This document shows, piece by piece, positions 24,342-34,302 of a DNA stretch of 49,665 nt. The stretch spans positions 1 through 49,665 of the forward strand of contig JALGVT010000018.1 in the NCBI GenBank assembly GCA_025774555.1, given 5' to 3'. The notes under the pieces are model-generated. The model did no database searches. It was not told where the DNA came from and saw only the letters and a program-made list of their open reading frames with translations. Each line of letters starts with the position of its first letter. The first letter of the stretch is position 1. The translations under genes and the position numbers were made by a program. Origin of the DNA: a candidate division LCP-89 bacterium (GTDB lineage: Bacteria; Electryoneota; B3-LCP).

Positions 24342-24360
24342 CGTAGCGATGACCTGACGC
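24327..24360. repeat. GCGTCAGATC...GACCTGACGC palindrome overlapping a gene end
   Basis: GCGTCAGATC (24327-24336) and GACCTGACGC (24351-24360) are imperfectly complementary arms. The TAG stop of the HTH gene lies between them. Confidence 0.65.
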
Positions 24361-24388
24361 TTACTTTTACGTCAAGCCACCCCCCTCT

Positions 24389-26443
24389 CTATCTCTCCAC
24401 CTTAATCAGCGCATCGACTGCTGCCAGCTGATCATTATGCGCTATCATCGGATTTATGTCCAGTTCGATGACGTTCGGATTGGCGAGCATGAAGTCGGAC
24501 ACCTGCCGGATAACAGCAACCAGAGCGTTGGGATCAACCCCCGGTTCTCCCCGATAGCCCGCCAGTATTTTCTGCGCCTGCAACGATCCAATCATCCGTT
24601 TTGCCTGCGCTTTTGATATCGGACAAACACCCAGCGCAATATCTTCAAAGACCTCGACAAAGACGCCTCCCAAACCGACCGCAACGACCGGTCCGAATGC
24701 CGGGTCTTTTTTCGCTCCGATGATCAATTCCAGTCCCGGCGGCGCCATCCTCTGCAGCAGATAATCGTCTGAAGGAAACTCGCGATTGAGTTTTTCCCAT
24801 ACCTCTTGCAGTTCTGTCTCGTTTTCAATATTAAGGAATACTCCCCCGGTATCGCTCTTATGCGTGATCGACGCCGAATGCACTTTAAAAGCCAGTGGAT
24901 ACCCCAAATCCTGAGCCGCTCGCACCGCGGCGCTCCAGATTTTTACAATCTGCTCATCCACGACAGGAATGCCGTACTCTGCAAGCGCCTTTTTCGCAAC
25001 TGCTTCGGGGATAATATCTCCTTCATGCTTGGCGATATAGCTCTTCAAGGTTTCAGAAGCAGCCTTAGCCCTGGCTTTTACCCCGGGTTTATCTGTTTTT
25101 GGACGTTCGGCGAACTTAAGCAGCGCATGGTAGGCATGCACGGCTCTTTCGGGCGTCGGGTAGATGGGGACGTCCGCTTCTTTGAAGAGCCGGGTCAGTT
25201 CAGGCGTATCTATAGTGAACGAGGTGATCGGCTTACCGTATTTGTGGGTGGCATCGATAAAGGCGTTGGCAAATTCGGGGCGATCCAGCCCGACATTGAT
25301 GGCAATTACGCCGTCGATGTTCTTTCTCCCGACAACTAAATCCACACAGGCTCTATAATTTGCCGGATTCATCTGCGGCGTCATATCCACCGGGTTGCTG
25401 GTGGCGGCAAAGGGGGGCGTTAATGTGAGGATTTTCTGCTGGAATTCCCGGGGCAGTTCTGGAACTTCAATACCCAGCCGTTCACATGTATCGCCCGATA
25501 CCACAGATGGACCGCCAGAGATCGTCATGATGGCAACCCGCTTGCCCCGCGGCGGTGTCTGCATCGAAAGAGCCATCAGCGAATCGAAGAACTCCTCGGA
25601 TTCTTCACAGATGATCGCTCCCGCGTCTTCCAATCCTGCCTTGAATACGTCATAGCTTCCCGCCATGGAACCGGTGTGCGAGGCTGCCGCGCGGCTGCCG
25701 GCGTTGGATTTCCCGCCCTTGAATGCCACCACGGGACGATCCGCGGCTATCTTCGATACCGCTTCAAGGAATTTTCGACCATCTTTCACACCTTCAATGA
25801 ACAATCCCACCACCCTGGTATCATCATCATCCGCCAGAGCTTCTAAAATGTCAGCGTGAGTTATATCAACTTGATTGCCGATGGAGAAAAACTTGGATAC
25901 TCCCATCTCGCGAGAGCGTATTTCGTTGAACATCACGCCGCCGAATGCGCCCGATTGGCTGATAAAAGAGACGTTTCCTTTGATGCGGGGCAATTCCCAG
26001 AAATAGGTTCCGTTCAGGTTGTCGGTGTTGTTATAAACACCCATGCAGTTGGGACCGAGAATGCGCAGTCCGGTTGTCTTACAGACCACCTCGATTGCGT
26101 CCTGAGCCGCCTCGCCTTCGCCGCCCATCTCGCCGAATCCAGACGAGAGGATAACCGCATTACGGCAGCCGCACTCCCCGGCGTCTTTGACGACCGCTGG
26201 AACAGCATGACCAGGAATGCTGATCAGCGCCAGATCTACCGGTTTGCCGACTTCGGCAAGGGATGGTTTGCTCGGGTGTCCCAGAATATCCCCGCCAGAA
26301 GGATTGATGGGGTAGAGTTCGCCCTTAAATCCGTAGTCGATTACGTTTTTGATAAGGACATAGCCTAATTTATCAGGATTAGCGGATGCGCCTACGACGG
26401 CGATGGATTTGGGTTTGTAAAGTGATTCCAGCGGATGTGCCAT
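24389..26443 (-). CDS. ADP-forming acetate/acyl--CoA ligase, fused alpha-beta subunits
   Basis: A 684-residue enzyme that interconverts acyl-CoA + ADP + Pi with acid + ATP + CoA, giving substrate-level ATP formation. The order is: CoA-binding domain (about 1-130; IAVVGASANPDKLGYVL), succinyl-CoA-ligase-like domains (about 140-450) with the phospho-histidine in RAAASHTGSMAG, then an ATP-grasp beta part (about 465-684; LAFKVHSASITHKSDTGGV and VIELDINPMIAH). The length matches the fused single-chain form seen in many anaerobes and candidate phyla. The acid substrate is unknown. Its promoter lies at 26479-26506, and AGGA precedes the ATG. Confidence 0.93.
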   Translation of the reverse strand: MAHPLESLYKPKSIAVVGASANPDKLGYVLIKNVIDYGFKGELYPINPSGGDILGHPSKPSLAEVGKPVDLALISIPGHAVPAVVKDAGECGCRNAVILSSGFGEMGGEGEAAQDAIEVVCKTTGLRILGPNCMGVYNNTDNLNGTYFWELPRIKGNVSFISQSGAFGGVMFNEIRSREMGVSKFFSIGNQVDITHADILEALADDDDTRVVGLFIEGVKDGRKFLEAVSKIAADRPVVAFKGGKSNAGSRAAASHTGSMAGSYDVFKAGLEDAGAIICEESEEFFDSLMALSMQTPPRGKRVAIMTISGGPSVVSGDTCERLGIEVPELPREFQQKILTLTPPFAATSNPVDMTPQMNPANYRACVDLVVGRKNIDGVIAINVGLDRPEFANAFIDATHKYGKPITSFTIDTPELTRLFKEADVPIYPTPERAVHAYHALLKFAERPKTDKPGVKARAKAASETLKSYIAKHEGDIIPEAVAKKALAEYGIPVVDEQIVKIWSAAVRAAQDLGYPLAFKVHSASITHKSDTGGVFLNIENETELQEVWEKLNREFPSDDYLLQRMAPPGLELIIGAKKDPAFGPVVAVGLGGVFVEVFEDIALGVCPISKAQAKRMIGSLQAQKILAGYRGEPGVDPNALVAVIRQVSDFMLANPNVIELDINPMIAHNDQLAAVDALIKVER

Positions 26444-26478
26444 GCAAAGGTCCTTTTAGAGATGTGATAACACGTGGA

Positions 26479-26506
26479 AAAATAGACGGATTGAGCAGCC
26501 TGTCAA
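26479..26506 (-). promoter_or_regulatory. promoter of the ADP-forming acyl-CoA ligase gene
   Basis: On the minus strand, TTGACA (26506-26501) and TATTTT (26484-26479) are 16 bases apart, 36 bases before the ATG. Confidence 0.5.
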
Positions 26507-26907
26507 CGCTTCTGTGTCCGCCTTAAAGATAATACAAATTGCCTTTTAAATCAAGTGAAAAGCGCAGGAAGGAAGCTCTGTGAATCTACATAGCTGATCT
26601 GACGCAAATCCATCTATCGTTTCTGAGCATACTTTATACTTTCCTGCATAAATCTATTGCGGAAGCCGCCCGCACTGATTATATTATCCCTGAATCGAAG
26701 ATTTAGAAATATCCTTAGACATGCTTTTTAAGCCTGCAGTTTATCTCGAAGACAGATTTTGCACCGTTATCGTAGAGTTGCGAAACGCAACTCTAGAATG
26801 CGGTATTGCAGAAATAACGTGCGATGCCAAGCTGATCATACGATCCGTATTACGAGGCATACTATTTGTGATTACCTTTTTTCTGATATTCCATTTCTGA
26901 GGTTTAA
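26507..26907. other. divergent intergenic region with one hairpin
   Basis: About 400 bases between diverging genes, AT-rich, with no gene found. A perfect inverted repeat TAGAGTTGCG-AAA-CGCAACTCTA lies at 26773-26795. It has no T-tract, so it is not a terminator; it may be a protein-binding site or a solitary REP-like unit. Confidence 0.55.
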
Positions 26908-28131
26908 ATGCTGATAGTTGAATCCATGCGCATGGCGATGTCCGCTATCGTCACCCATAAGCTTCGCTCGTTTCTGACGCTGCTCGGAGTAATCATCGGA
27001 GTCATGACGATCATCGGCATGATGACGGTCATTCGGGGGCTCCAGATCGAGATTGAAAAACAGATGACCGGTCTGACGGCTGATGTTTTCCAGGTGCAGC
27101 GCCACGATATACAGATGGGAGTGGGACATCAGCGCCGGGACCGAACGCGCCCGAAAGTGACCTTGGAAGAGGCGCTGGCAGTCAAGGAGCATTGTCCCTC
27201 GGTGTTATTGGTGGGACCGGAAGTGTGGAAATTTGGACAATGGGTGGGGCGCGGCAAGGAAAAAACGAATGCAAATATTACTATTGGCGGCGGTTACCCG
27301 GAATTTGCGCCGAACAACGGCTATGATGTCGCGCGCGGGCGTTTTATTACATACGATGACGTCGAACATGCACGGCGAGTCATCGTGCTGGGGGACGCTG
27401 TCGCCAAGAAACTGTTCCCGTTCGATGATCCTCTCGAGAAAACAGTGCGTCTGGAGCGGGGGAAATTCCGGGTCGTCGGTGTTTTTGCAGAGGCGGGTTC
27501 CACGCTGGGGTCATCGAATGACAACCATGTCTGTATTCCGTTTTCAACGCACCGGAAGATCTACGGTAAACACCGCTCGGTGAATATTACGGTCAAAGCG
27601 AAATCGACCGAACTCTTTCATGAAGCTCAGGATGAGGTTGTTGAACTGATGAGACGCGTGCGCGGATTGAAATCGGATGAACCCGATAATTTTGCCATCT
27701 GGTCGCCGGAAAACCTCATTGAAAACTTCAATGAGATGACGTTTTGGATCAAAGTTGCGGCGGTGGGGATTTGCGGTATATCACTGCTGGTGGCTGGTAT
27801 CGGCATCATGAACATCATGCTCGTCTCGGTTACCGAGAGGACGCGGGAGATCGGCGTTCGTCTGGCGATTGGAGCAAAGCGGATGCAGATTCTCTGGCAA
27901 TTCCTGGTGGAAGCGGTCATTCTATCTGAAGTGGGTGGTATTATTGGAGTTATCGTGGGCGTAACTCTGCCCATGTGGGTCGGCAAGGCGTTCAATCTGC
28001 CCACGGCAGTGCCGGTATGGTCGATTGTGCTGGGCTTGGTGTTCTGTTCCTTCGTAGGTATATTCTTCGGAATGTGGCCCGCCTGGCGCGCTTCCCGCCT
28101 CGATCCCGTCGAAGCGCTCAGGTATGAATAG
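26908..28131 (+). CDS. MacB/FtsX-type ABC transporter permease
   Basis: A 407-residue inner-membrane permease of the MacB class. The first helix (about 17-42) reads HKLRSFLTLLGVIIGVMTII, followed by a periplasmic MacB_PCD domain (about 45-270). Three C-terminal helices follow (about 280-305, 330-355, 368-395), with ERTREIGVRLAIGAKRMQIL between them. The final SRLDPVEALRYE is the usual family ending. Such permeases need an ATPase partner (MacB N-domain or LolD-like) and often an HlyD-like adaptor, but neither is adjacent. They work in mechanotransmission for lipoprotein or toxin export. The ATG at 26908 gives the correct family start. Confidence 0.9.
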   Translation: MLIVESMRMAMSAIVTHKLRSFLTLLGVIIGVMTIIGMMTVIRGLQIEIEKQMTGLTADVFQVQRHDIQMGVGHQRRDRTRPKVTLEEALAVKEHCPSVLLVGPEVWKFGQWVGRGKEKTNANITIGGGYPEFAPNNGYDVARGRFITYDDVEHARRVIVLGDAVAKKLFPFDDPLEKTVRLERGKFRVVGVFAEAGSTLGSSNDNHVCIPFSTHRKIYGKHRSVNITVKAKSTELFHEAQDEVVELMRRVRGLKSDEPDNFAIWSPENLIENFNEMTFWIKVAAVGICGISLLVAGIGIMNIMLVSVTERTREIGVRLAIGAKRMQILWQFLVEAVILSEVGGIIGVIVGVTLPMWVGKAFNLPTAVPVWSIVLGLVFCSFVGIFFGMWPAWRASRLDPVEALRYE

Positions 28132-28518
28132 AAAGTCAGTTATCAGCTATCAGTTGCAGGTTGCAAGTAGTGTCAGGGTGGTTAGCCACTTAAACGCATG
28201 AATAAATTCATACGCCCGGCTCTCTGCTCAAGTCTCTGAAGAGACTCTTTAAATCGACCCGGAGCGGTGCCCCGAAGGGGGAGCCAAGACCGCTCACTGC
28301 GCGTTATAGAACTACCTTTACCCCGTAGCGTCAGGAGTTTCCTCCTGATCGCTTTCTCTCTCATGTCCACAGCTGAAGCAAAGGACTACATGCGATACAA
28401 CCCCCGCGAACGGGGCGCAATGTAGGGGCACGGCGTGCCGTGCCCTCTCTGGATTCCTGCCTGCGCAGGAATGACACAAACAAACCGAATCTGCGATTCT
28501 GATAAAAAGCGGGGGCTG
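28132..28518. other. intergenic region with REP-like palindromes
   Basis: 387 bases with no gene. GGGGCACGGCGTGCCGTGCCC (28424-28445) and GGATTCCTGCCTGCGCAGGAATGACA (28451-28476) are members of recurrent palindrome classes. GTCAGTTATCAGCTATCAGTTGC (28137 on) is a short direct-repeat word. The convergent genes on both sides could share a terminator in the palindromes. Confidence 0.55.
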
Positions 28519-29562
28519 TTACTCCTCGATTTCCCCTTCCAACTCCTTCACTAATTCCAATACACGTTCAACGCTCAAATCCTTCATACAGCGAAAATGC
28601 TCTTTGGGGCACTCATTAAATCCTAAGTGCGAACAGGGGCGGCAGGATAGATCTATCTCCGCAATGCGGTGCGGTATCCGGAAAGGGGCGAAACCAAATC
28701 GCGGCACGGTCGATCCAAATATTGCCAATACCGGTGTATTCACCGCGGCTGCCATGTGCAAAGGTCCGGCATCGTGAGTTACAGCATAACGGCAGAACGA
28801 TAAGCCCGCGCCGGATTCCGGGATACTCAGGCTGCCGCAGAAATTAACCACCCTTTCAGGATCGATCTTAACTATCATCTCGCCCGTTTCACGGTCAGAA
28901 TCATCTCCAAATACCCAGATTGGCGCGTCGCCTTTTAACAGTTTCTCCGCCAGTTCCACCCAACGCTTCTGCACCCAGCGCTTGGTGGCAAAGGATGCCC
29001 CCGGGCAAAGCGCTATCGGTTGTATTTCCGGTTCTGTGTCAAGCATCGCTTTTTGCAGGAATTGTCCTCTGCAACCATAAGCGTTCTGCCATTCCATACC
29101 CTCCCCATCGTCTTCCACGCCCAACGGAGCCATCGCATCTATGTACGCGGAAGGAATGCTGAAATCTGCCGGGTAGTAATCGCGCTTGCAGTTGACCAGT
29201 ATCCAGCGTTTGAAACGCCGCTTTTTATAGTGGTAAACCTGGTCAGCATCCAGTCTCTTGCGGATCTGATAGCTGCGCAGACTGGTATGCAGATCGATAA
29301 CAGTACTGTAATTGCCTTTAAGCCGGGTAACAATTTTACTCAGCGCATCGTAATCAGCAGGTTCGGGGAAGGGAATCACGGAGGTAAGATGAGGATTGCC
29401 TGTGAGCAACTCAGCATACCGTTCTTTCACGAGGTAATCGATGCGGGCTGATGGATAAGTTTTGTGAAGGCAGCGGAGGGCTGGCGTTGTGAGGAGGATG
29501 TCGCCCAGCGAACTCAGACGGATAATTATGAATGACTTATCTTTTTCAGAAGCAGCTAACAA
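28519..29562 (-). CDS. glycosyltransferase family 9 (heptosyltransferase-like)
   Basis: A 347-residue GT9 enzyme, probably transferring heptose or a related sugar from a nucleotide donor to a lipid-linked or LPS-core acceptor. Visible motifs are IIIRLSSLGDILLTTPALR near 12-30, ALCPGASFATKRWVQKRW near 193-210, and VTHDAGPLHMAAAVNTPV near 261-278. The C-terminal Cys-rich stretch (CRPCSHLGFNECPKEHFRCM, near 311-330) is common in this family. The start is a TTG codon; the next ATG in frame is far inside. It follows the glycosylphosphotransferase by five bases and is the last gene of the polysaccharide operon. Confidence 0.92.
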   Translation of the reverse strand: MLAASEKDKSFIIIRLSSLGDILLTTPALRCLHKTYPSARIDYLVKERYAELLTGNPHLTSVIPFPEPADYDALSKIVTRLKGNYSTVIDLHTSLRSYQIRKRLDADQVYHYKKRRFKRWILVNCKRDYYPADFSIPSAYIDAMAPLGVEDDGEGMEWQNAYGCRGQFLQKAMLDTEPEIQPIALCPGASFATKRWVQKRWVELAEKLLKGDAPIWVFGDDSDRETGEMIVKIDPERVVNFCGSLSIPESGAGLSFCRYAVTHDAGPLHMAAAVNTPVLAIFGSTVPRFGFAPFRIPHRIAEIDLSCRPCSHLGFNECPKEHFRCMKDLSVERVLELVKELEGEIEE

Positions 29563-29567
29563 AGTGA

Positions 29568-31079
29568 TCAGTAGGCTCCTTTACCTTTGATTGCCATTAA
29601 GAAGGTACGAAGAATAATGACAATATCCAACAGCGGCGAAAAGTTTTCGATATAATAGAGATCGTAATCTATATTGTCATGGATCTGCTTGGCGCGGTCA
29701 GCCGAAATCTGCCACATGCCGGTGATGCCGGGTTTCACCTTTAAGCGCTCCCGGACAATCGGGCTGTAAGTATCGACGATAAACGGCATTTCCGGGCGGG
29801 GACCCACGATCGACATCTCACCCCGCAGAACGTTAATCAACTGCGGCAGTTCGTCCATACTGGACCGTCTCAAGAAATGCCCGACGCCGGTTATTCGGGG
29901 ATCTTTCTTGTTCTCCGGCGTGATGGCATATTGGGGCGTATCCACAAACATAGTGCGAAACTTATAAATATGGAAAGGTTTGCCGTTTAGACCGATACGC
30001 TCTTGCTTGAAAATTGCGGGACCCGGTGAGCCCTTTTTAATCAGGCTCGCAATCAGAATTATGAATGGACTGAGCACGAGTAAGGATGAAACTGCAATAA
30101 CCAGATCCATTATTCGTTTTATAATGAGATACCACCAGGTAATGTGTGATTCCTTTACAGTCAGCAGCGGTACGCCATCGAGCGATTCAATGGTTACACT
30201 CTGGAGTTTGTAGTCGAACAAATTGGGGATGAAATAGAATTTCAGACTGATCTCTTCACAATGGCGGATGATCTCTGCTATTCTCGTCTGCGGCACCGAG
30301 GGAATGGAGATGAACACTTCATCTATATGGTGTTCTGACGCTGCTTCAAACAGGTGGTCATATCCGCCGAAAACGGGTAGTTTGAACATCACTTCATCGG
30401 AATGCGAGCGAATCTTCTTACCCCAGAACTGCACGTTATCATCAATAAATCCTATGGGCAGAACGCCCAGCCTCGGCGATCTGATGAAACGTTCAGCCAG
30501 CATCTGACCTGCTTCGCCGGCGCCATAGATCAACGCGCGCCGCACCCCGATCCCTTTAGTGTGAAGTTTCTGGAATATCTTGAAGAAAATATATCGTTCA
30601 ATATTCAGAAAGAAGAGCAGGAAGATCAGCGAGTAGGTCACGATTAGCCGTGAATAAGATATGTCTTTGAAGTAGAACGAAGCGGTAAAGAGCACCACTG
30701 CTGTTATGAACACCGCCTTGAAGATTCCCTTGATCTCTTCTATGTTCATTACCGAAATGGTGCGGCGGTAAAGATTCTGTCGTTCAAAAGCCAGCAGCAT
30801 GATGATATTGGAAATCAGCGTCAGGCGGATATACATTTCAAAAGGCTGCTCGCCTTTGCCGACGCCCAGTTCAAAATATATTTCGTGGTAAAACCAGTAA
30901 CCCAGGAGCATCGATCCGGTGATGACTAAAATATCGGCGAAAACCTGCACCGCGAAGTAAGAACGCGTAACCATGCGGTGCAGAGCATAAGCTCGGGACG
31001 CGCCATTTGCCGCAGGAACGGTTCCATTCCTGAAGCCATTATTCTCGCTGTTATTTCCTTTTGGTTCCTCAGTACTCAT
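29568..31079 (-). CDS. undecaprenyl-phosphate glycosyl-1-phosphate transferase (WbaP/WcaJ-type)
   Basis: A 503-residue initiating enzyme that loads the first sugar-1-phosphate on undecaprenyl phosphate at the inner membrane. The N-terminal half has about four helices (36-155), followed by a CoA-binding-like Rossmann domain (about 175-300; [19 protein letters not shown]). The catalytic bacterial-sugar-transferase domain follows (about 320-503): [57 protein letters not shown] and [13 protein letters not shown]. All expected motifs are intact. It overlaps the preceding GT4 gene by 11 bases. Presence of this gene points to a lipid-linked, Wzx/Wzy- or ligase-dependent polysaccharide. Confidence 0.95.
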   Translation of the reverse strand: MSTEEPKGNNSENNGFRNGTVPAANGASRAYALHRMVTRSYFAVQVFADILVITGSMLLGYWFYHEIYFELGVGKGEQPFEMYIRLTLISNIIMLLAFERQNLYRRTISVMNIEEIKGIFKAVFITAVVLFTASFYFKDISYSRLIVTYSLIFLLFFLNIERYIFFKIFQKLHTKGIGVRRALIYGAGEAGQMLAERFIRSPRLGVLPIGFIDDNVQFWGKKIRSHSDEVMFKLPVFGGYDHLFEAASEHHIDEVFISIPSVPQTRIAEIIRHCEEISLKFYFIPNLFDYKLQSVTIESLDGVPLLTVKESHITWWYLIIKRIMDLVIAVSSLLVLSPFIILIASLIKKGSPGPAIFKQERIGLNGKPFHIYKFRTMFVDTPQYAITPENKKDPRITGVGHFLRRSSMDELPQLINVLRGEMSIVGPRPEMPFIVDTYSPIVRERLKVKPGITGMWQISADRAKQIHDNIDYDLYYIENFSPLLDIVIILRTFLMAIKGKGAY

Positions 31080-32289
31080 TCTTTAAAACCTCAGTGAGTG
31101 TGCTTTCGCCACCGGGTAGTGCTTCTTCACTCAGTTTCGGTTCAAGTGGAATTTCTCTCTCAAGTTCTACTGCAATGTCCCCGACAGACCTGCCATCCAG
31201 CAACGCCTGATACAGCAATTCATATCTGTCGGTTACACGCTTCCACGAATACTTCTGCTTGACTCGCTCTTCAGCCGCTGCCCGCAGAGCGATTACTGCT
31301 TCGGGATGGTCTGAATAGTACTGCAGCTTCAGCGCAAGGTCTTCGACGTCGTTGTCGGTTTTGAAAATAGTGCCCGCGTCGCCGATGACTTCCATATTGG
31401 CGGGCGTATTCCTGACCAGAACGGCATTACCGAACGCCATCTGATCAAGCAGCACAGGTCGGGTGCCATCCACACCGCTCGCCAGAACGTACAGATAAGC
31501 GTTGCTCGATATCTCCTGATACTCTTCACCGAACAGATAACCGGTGAAGACAACTCTACCCCCAGACATGGCTTTAAGCGACTCCTTATATTCATCTGAA
31601 TAAGGCGCATCGCCGACAATGACCAGTTTTAAGTCAGTTTCCACCATGGAGAACGCTTCAATCAGCGTATGCGCGCTATTCTCCGGAACCATTCTGCCGA
31701 CGAAGAGAATGTAGCGGCGCGATTCGAGATTGAATCTCTCCAGCACGTCAGAGCCTTCATGATGCTTGACATTAGCGCCATAAGGGATAAAGAGCGTTTC
31801 CATACCGAATAATTCACGGTAACGCTTTTCGATAACCTTCGAATCGGCGATAATGATATGCGGCGACTTGGTGGCGATAAACTCGCATACTCGCAGATAC
31901 GCTCTGGCAAACTTCCCCCATTTGTCCCTCTGCCAGTCGGCTCCATCGACATTCAATATAATTCGCGTTTTACGCAAACGCAGTAGAAACGCCAGCGGCG
32001 CATTTCCCACACCGCAGATATAGGCGATATCGTAACGCTGAAAAAGCGCGTGAAAACAGCTCAGCAGCGTATGTGCGATAGAATCGAGATGCTTGGTGGG
32101 CAGCGTGGGCAGTCTTTTTAGCTTAACCCCGAAATAGCTGCTGCCTTTGTAAATTACAAACGTGCTGCGATTATAAACGGTCACGTCATGACCGCGTTTC
32201 ACCAGCCGCTTGGATAGCTGCTCTACGAATGTTTCAAATCCAGAATATGAAGCAGGGATCCCCCTGATTCCCATAAACGCGATCTTCAT
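31069..32289 (-). CDS. glycosyltransferase family 4, DUF1972 type
   Basis: A 406-residue cytoplasmic glycosyltransferase. The N-terminal MKIAFMGIRGIPASYSGFET is the hallmark of the DUF1972/rhamnosyltransferase-like GT4 group. The C-terminal half has RRYILFVGRMVPENSAHTLI near 190-210 and the donor-site VLASGVDGTRPVLLDQMAFGN region near 270-290. The last 40 residues are extra and acidic. A purine-rich GGGGTGG ribosome site precedes the ATG, which is 48 bases after the GT2 stop. Confidence 0.92.
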   Translation of the reverse strand: MKIAFMGIRGIPASYSGFETFVEQLSKRLVKRGHDVTVYNRSTFVIYKGSSYFGVKLKRLPTLPTKHLDSIAHTLLSCFHALFQRYDIAYICGVGNAPLAFLLRLRKTRIILNVDGADWQRDKWGKFARAYLRVCEFIATKSPHIIIADSKVIEKRYRELFGMETLFIPYGANVKHHEGSDVLERFNLESRRYILFVGRMVPENSAHTLIEAFSMVETDLKLVIVGDAPYSDEYKESLKAMSGGRVVFTGYLFGEEYQEISSNAYLYVLASGVDGTRPVLLDQMAFGNAVLVRNTPANMEVIGDAGTIFKTDNDVEDLALKLQYYSDHPEAVIALRAAAEERVKQKYSWKRVTDRYELLYQALLDGRSVGDIAVELEREIPLEPKLSEEALPGGESTLTEVLKNEY

Positions 32290-32337
32290 ACCACCCCAAT
32301 GATTTACTCTGTCAATTTCCCCCGTGAAATGGAAGCG

Positions 32338-33030
32338 TTATCGCAGCTTCCACCACAGCTTGAACAGTTCCCAAAATGCCTGTACGATGACGAAAGGATT
32401 GGCTCCCGTCTGAGAACCAAATTGCCTTGGATAGTGATTGACGCCGACCTCGGCGATTTTATAGCCGGCTTTGTTAATCTTGGCGAAAACTTCAGCGTCG
32501 ATCAAAGCCCCTTCCGATTGCAGTTCCAATCCGGCGACAACCTCGCGCCTGAACAGCTTGAATGCGCAGTTGACGTCCCGCACCGGCAGTTTAAAAAGGA
32601 TTCGGGTCAACGTCGTCCAGCCAAATGAATTCAGTTTCCGGATAAGAGGATCCATCCGCTTGATCCGGTAACCGGTAACCACCTCGTAATCACCGATTAA
32701 AGCCCAGAGTTTCGTTATCTCAGAAATGTCAAATTGCAGATCGCCGTCGGTATAGAAAACGGTGTCTTTGGTGGCGCCGTTATACCCGGACTGCAATGCG
32801 GCTCCATAGCCTAAGTTTTTCGGATGGTGGATAACGCGGACGTGTGAATTCTCTGCCGCAACGCTGTCGGCAATCTCGCCAGTTCTGTCGTCAGAGCCAT
32901 CGTTGACGACAATAATTTCGTAATCATCCGTAACCAGCTCTGCCGCCTTTTCAGCCGCTTCAACAGATTTACGGACGTTGTCCTCTTCGTTAAAACAGGG
33001 AAAAAATATTGTTAAACTTCGATCTGCCAT
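32338..33030 (-). CDS. glycosyltransferase family 2 (polyprenol-phosphate mannose synthase-like)
   Basis: A 230-residue GT2/DPM1-like enzyme that probably loads a sugar on polyprenol phosphate. The N-terminus LTIFFPCFNEEDNV is typical, VVNDGSDDRTGE lies at 41-52, and the metal-binding DGD is at residues 95-97 (YTDGDLQFD). The HYPRQFGSQTGANPF segment near 203-217 matches DPM1-type sequences. It lacks the C-terminal membrane helices of some family members. It is 10 bases after the preceding GT4. Confidence 0.9.
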   Translation of the reverse strand: MADRSLTIFFPCFNEEDNVRKSVEAAEKAAELVTDDYEIIVVNDGSDDRTGEIADSVAAENSHVRVIHHPKNLGYGAALQSGYNGATKDTVFYTDGDLQFDISEITKLWALIGDYEVVTGYRIKRMDPLIRKLNSFGWTTLTRILFKLPVRDVNCAFKLFRREVVAGLELQSEGALIDAEVFAKINKAGYKIAEVGVNHYPRQFGSQTGANPFVIVQAFWELFKLWWKLR

Positions 33031-33040
33031 CCGCCTCTTT

Positions 33041-34249
33041 CTAACGAGATTGTTCCAAATTTATATGATTTGCCGATAACCGGGTTTGTGCTTCGCCAAG
33101 ATGCTCCAGAATACAACTTGAGATCTCTTCATGAAAGCGAGGACGAGAGAAATCTTCGTCCAATCGTTTCCTGCCCGCTTCCCCGAAAGATTGTCTCATT
33201 TCCGCGCTTTCTATGAGTTTAAGCATCGCTTCAGCAAAGCCTGCCGCGTCATGATGTGGAGCCAGAAAGCCGGTCTTGCCGTGAACAACCATTTCCAGGG
33301 CGCCGCCATGAGCCGTAGCTACTACAGGCTTGCGCGCTGCCATGCCCTCAAGGACGACCGTCGGTAGAGGGTCAGGCAGAGTCGAAGGTAGAACGAATAC
33401 GTCCAGAGCACGCATCAAATTGGGAATGTCTATGCGATGCAGAAGAATTTTTATCCTGTCGTGCATTTCGAGCGCCTCTGTGCGTTCCCGGAGTTCATCG
33501 ACTAAATACTCGTATCCCTTAAACGTTCCGCCGACGATGACAAACCGCGCCTGAGGATTTGCGTCCGCGACTTTTCTCGCCGCATCGATGAAATATTGCT
33601 GCCCTTTCCACGGATGAATCCTGCCTATAACGCCGAAAAGAACGTCCCCGGGTCCAGCGCCCAACTCTTTCCTGACGTTGTCTGTCTCTTCCACAGCATC
33701 GAAGCGGTGCGGATCCAGCCCGTTATGGATGATTCTGATGGGAGGATCTCCGGGTTTTCCATAGCACATCAATTGCTCTTTGACCGGACCGGATACGGCG
33801 ATTACTTCATTAGAATTTCCCAGAACCAGTCTTGCAATAGCTTTGGCAAGCCATTTCGGGTTGACGATAATTTCGTGAATATGGTAAAGGTTTTTTATCT
33901 TACAGACCCGCGCCGCCAGCGCCCCGGTGATGACCGCTCCGGTATTTGAATAGATCAGTTCCACATTCTCTTCGCGGATGATCTTCACCTGCAACTTGAC
34001 GTCCCGGAAGACGTTCCATATAAAACCAAACAGCTTGTGCGGCTTAAAATTGACGCGTCTTAAGATGCTTTCCCGCGTATGAATAACGCGGACTCCCTCG
34101 AGGCTCAGGGCACGTGTAAGCTCCCCTTCACCCGGAACGGCGACAATGGGGCGAATGTGATCTTTCACCGCCCGGACAACTTCCAGCAGGATGAAATCAG
34201 CGCCGTACAGTTCCGAATTGGAATGCACGAACAATACCGCGGGTTTCAT
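33041..34249 (-). CDS. glycosyltransferase family 4
   Basis: A 402-residue GT-B enzyme. The acceptor-binding N-domain (about 1-185) begins MKPAVLFVHSNSELYGADFI. The donor domain contains FGVIGRIHPWKGQQYFIDA near 204-222 and VLPSTLPDPLPTVVLEGMAA near 287-306, where the last Glu of the E-x7-E motif is visible. GAGGAAG at good spacing sets the ATG. Its sugar donor cannot be inferred from sequence. Confidence 0.9.
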   Translation of the reverse strand: MKPAVLFVHSNSELYGADFILLEVVRAVKDHIRPIVAVPGEGELTRALSLEGVRVIHTRESILRRVNFKPHKLFGFIWNVFRDVKLQVKIIREENVELIYSNTGAVITGALAARVCKIKNLYHIHEIIVNPKWLAKAIARLVLGNSNEVIAVSGPVKEQLMCYGKPGDPPIRIIHNGLDPHRFDAVEETDNVRKELGAGPGDVLFGVIGRIHPWKGQQYFIDAARKVADANPQARFVIVGGTFKGYEYLVDELRERTEALEMHDRIKILLHRIDIPNLMRALDVFVLPSTLPDPLPTVVLEGMAARKPVVATAHGGALEMVVHGKTGFLAPHHDAAGFAEAMLKLIESAEMRQSFGEAGRKRLDEDFSRPRFHEEISSCILEHLGEAQTRLSANHINLEQSR

Positions 34250-34302
34250 CTTCCTCGCCTCGAAATGTTTTTTCCGTTCCGACTCATAAAGTCTGCTGTA
34301 AA

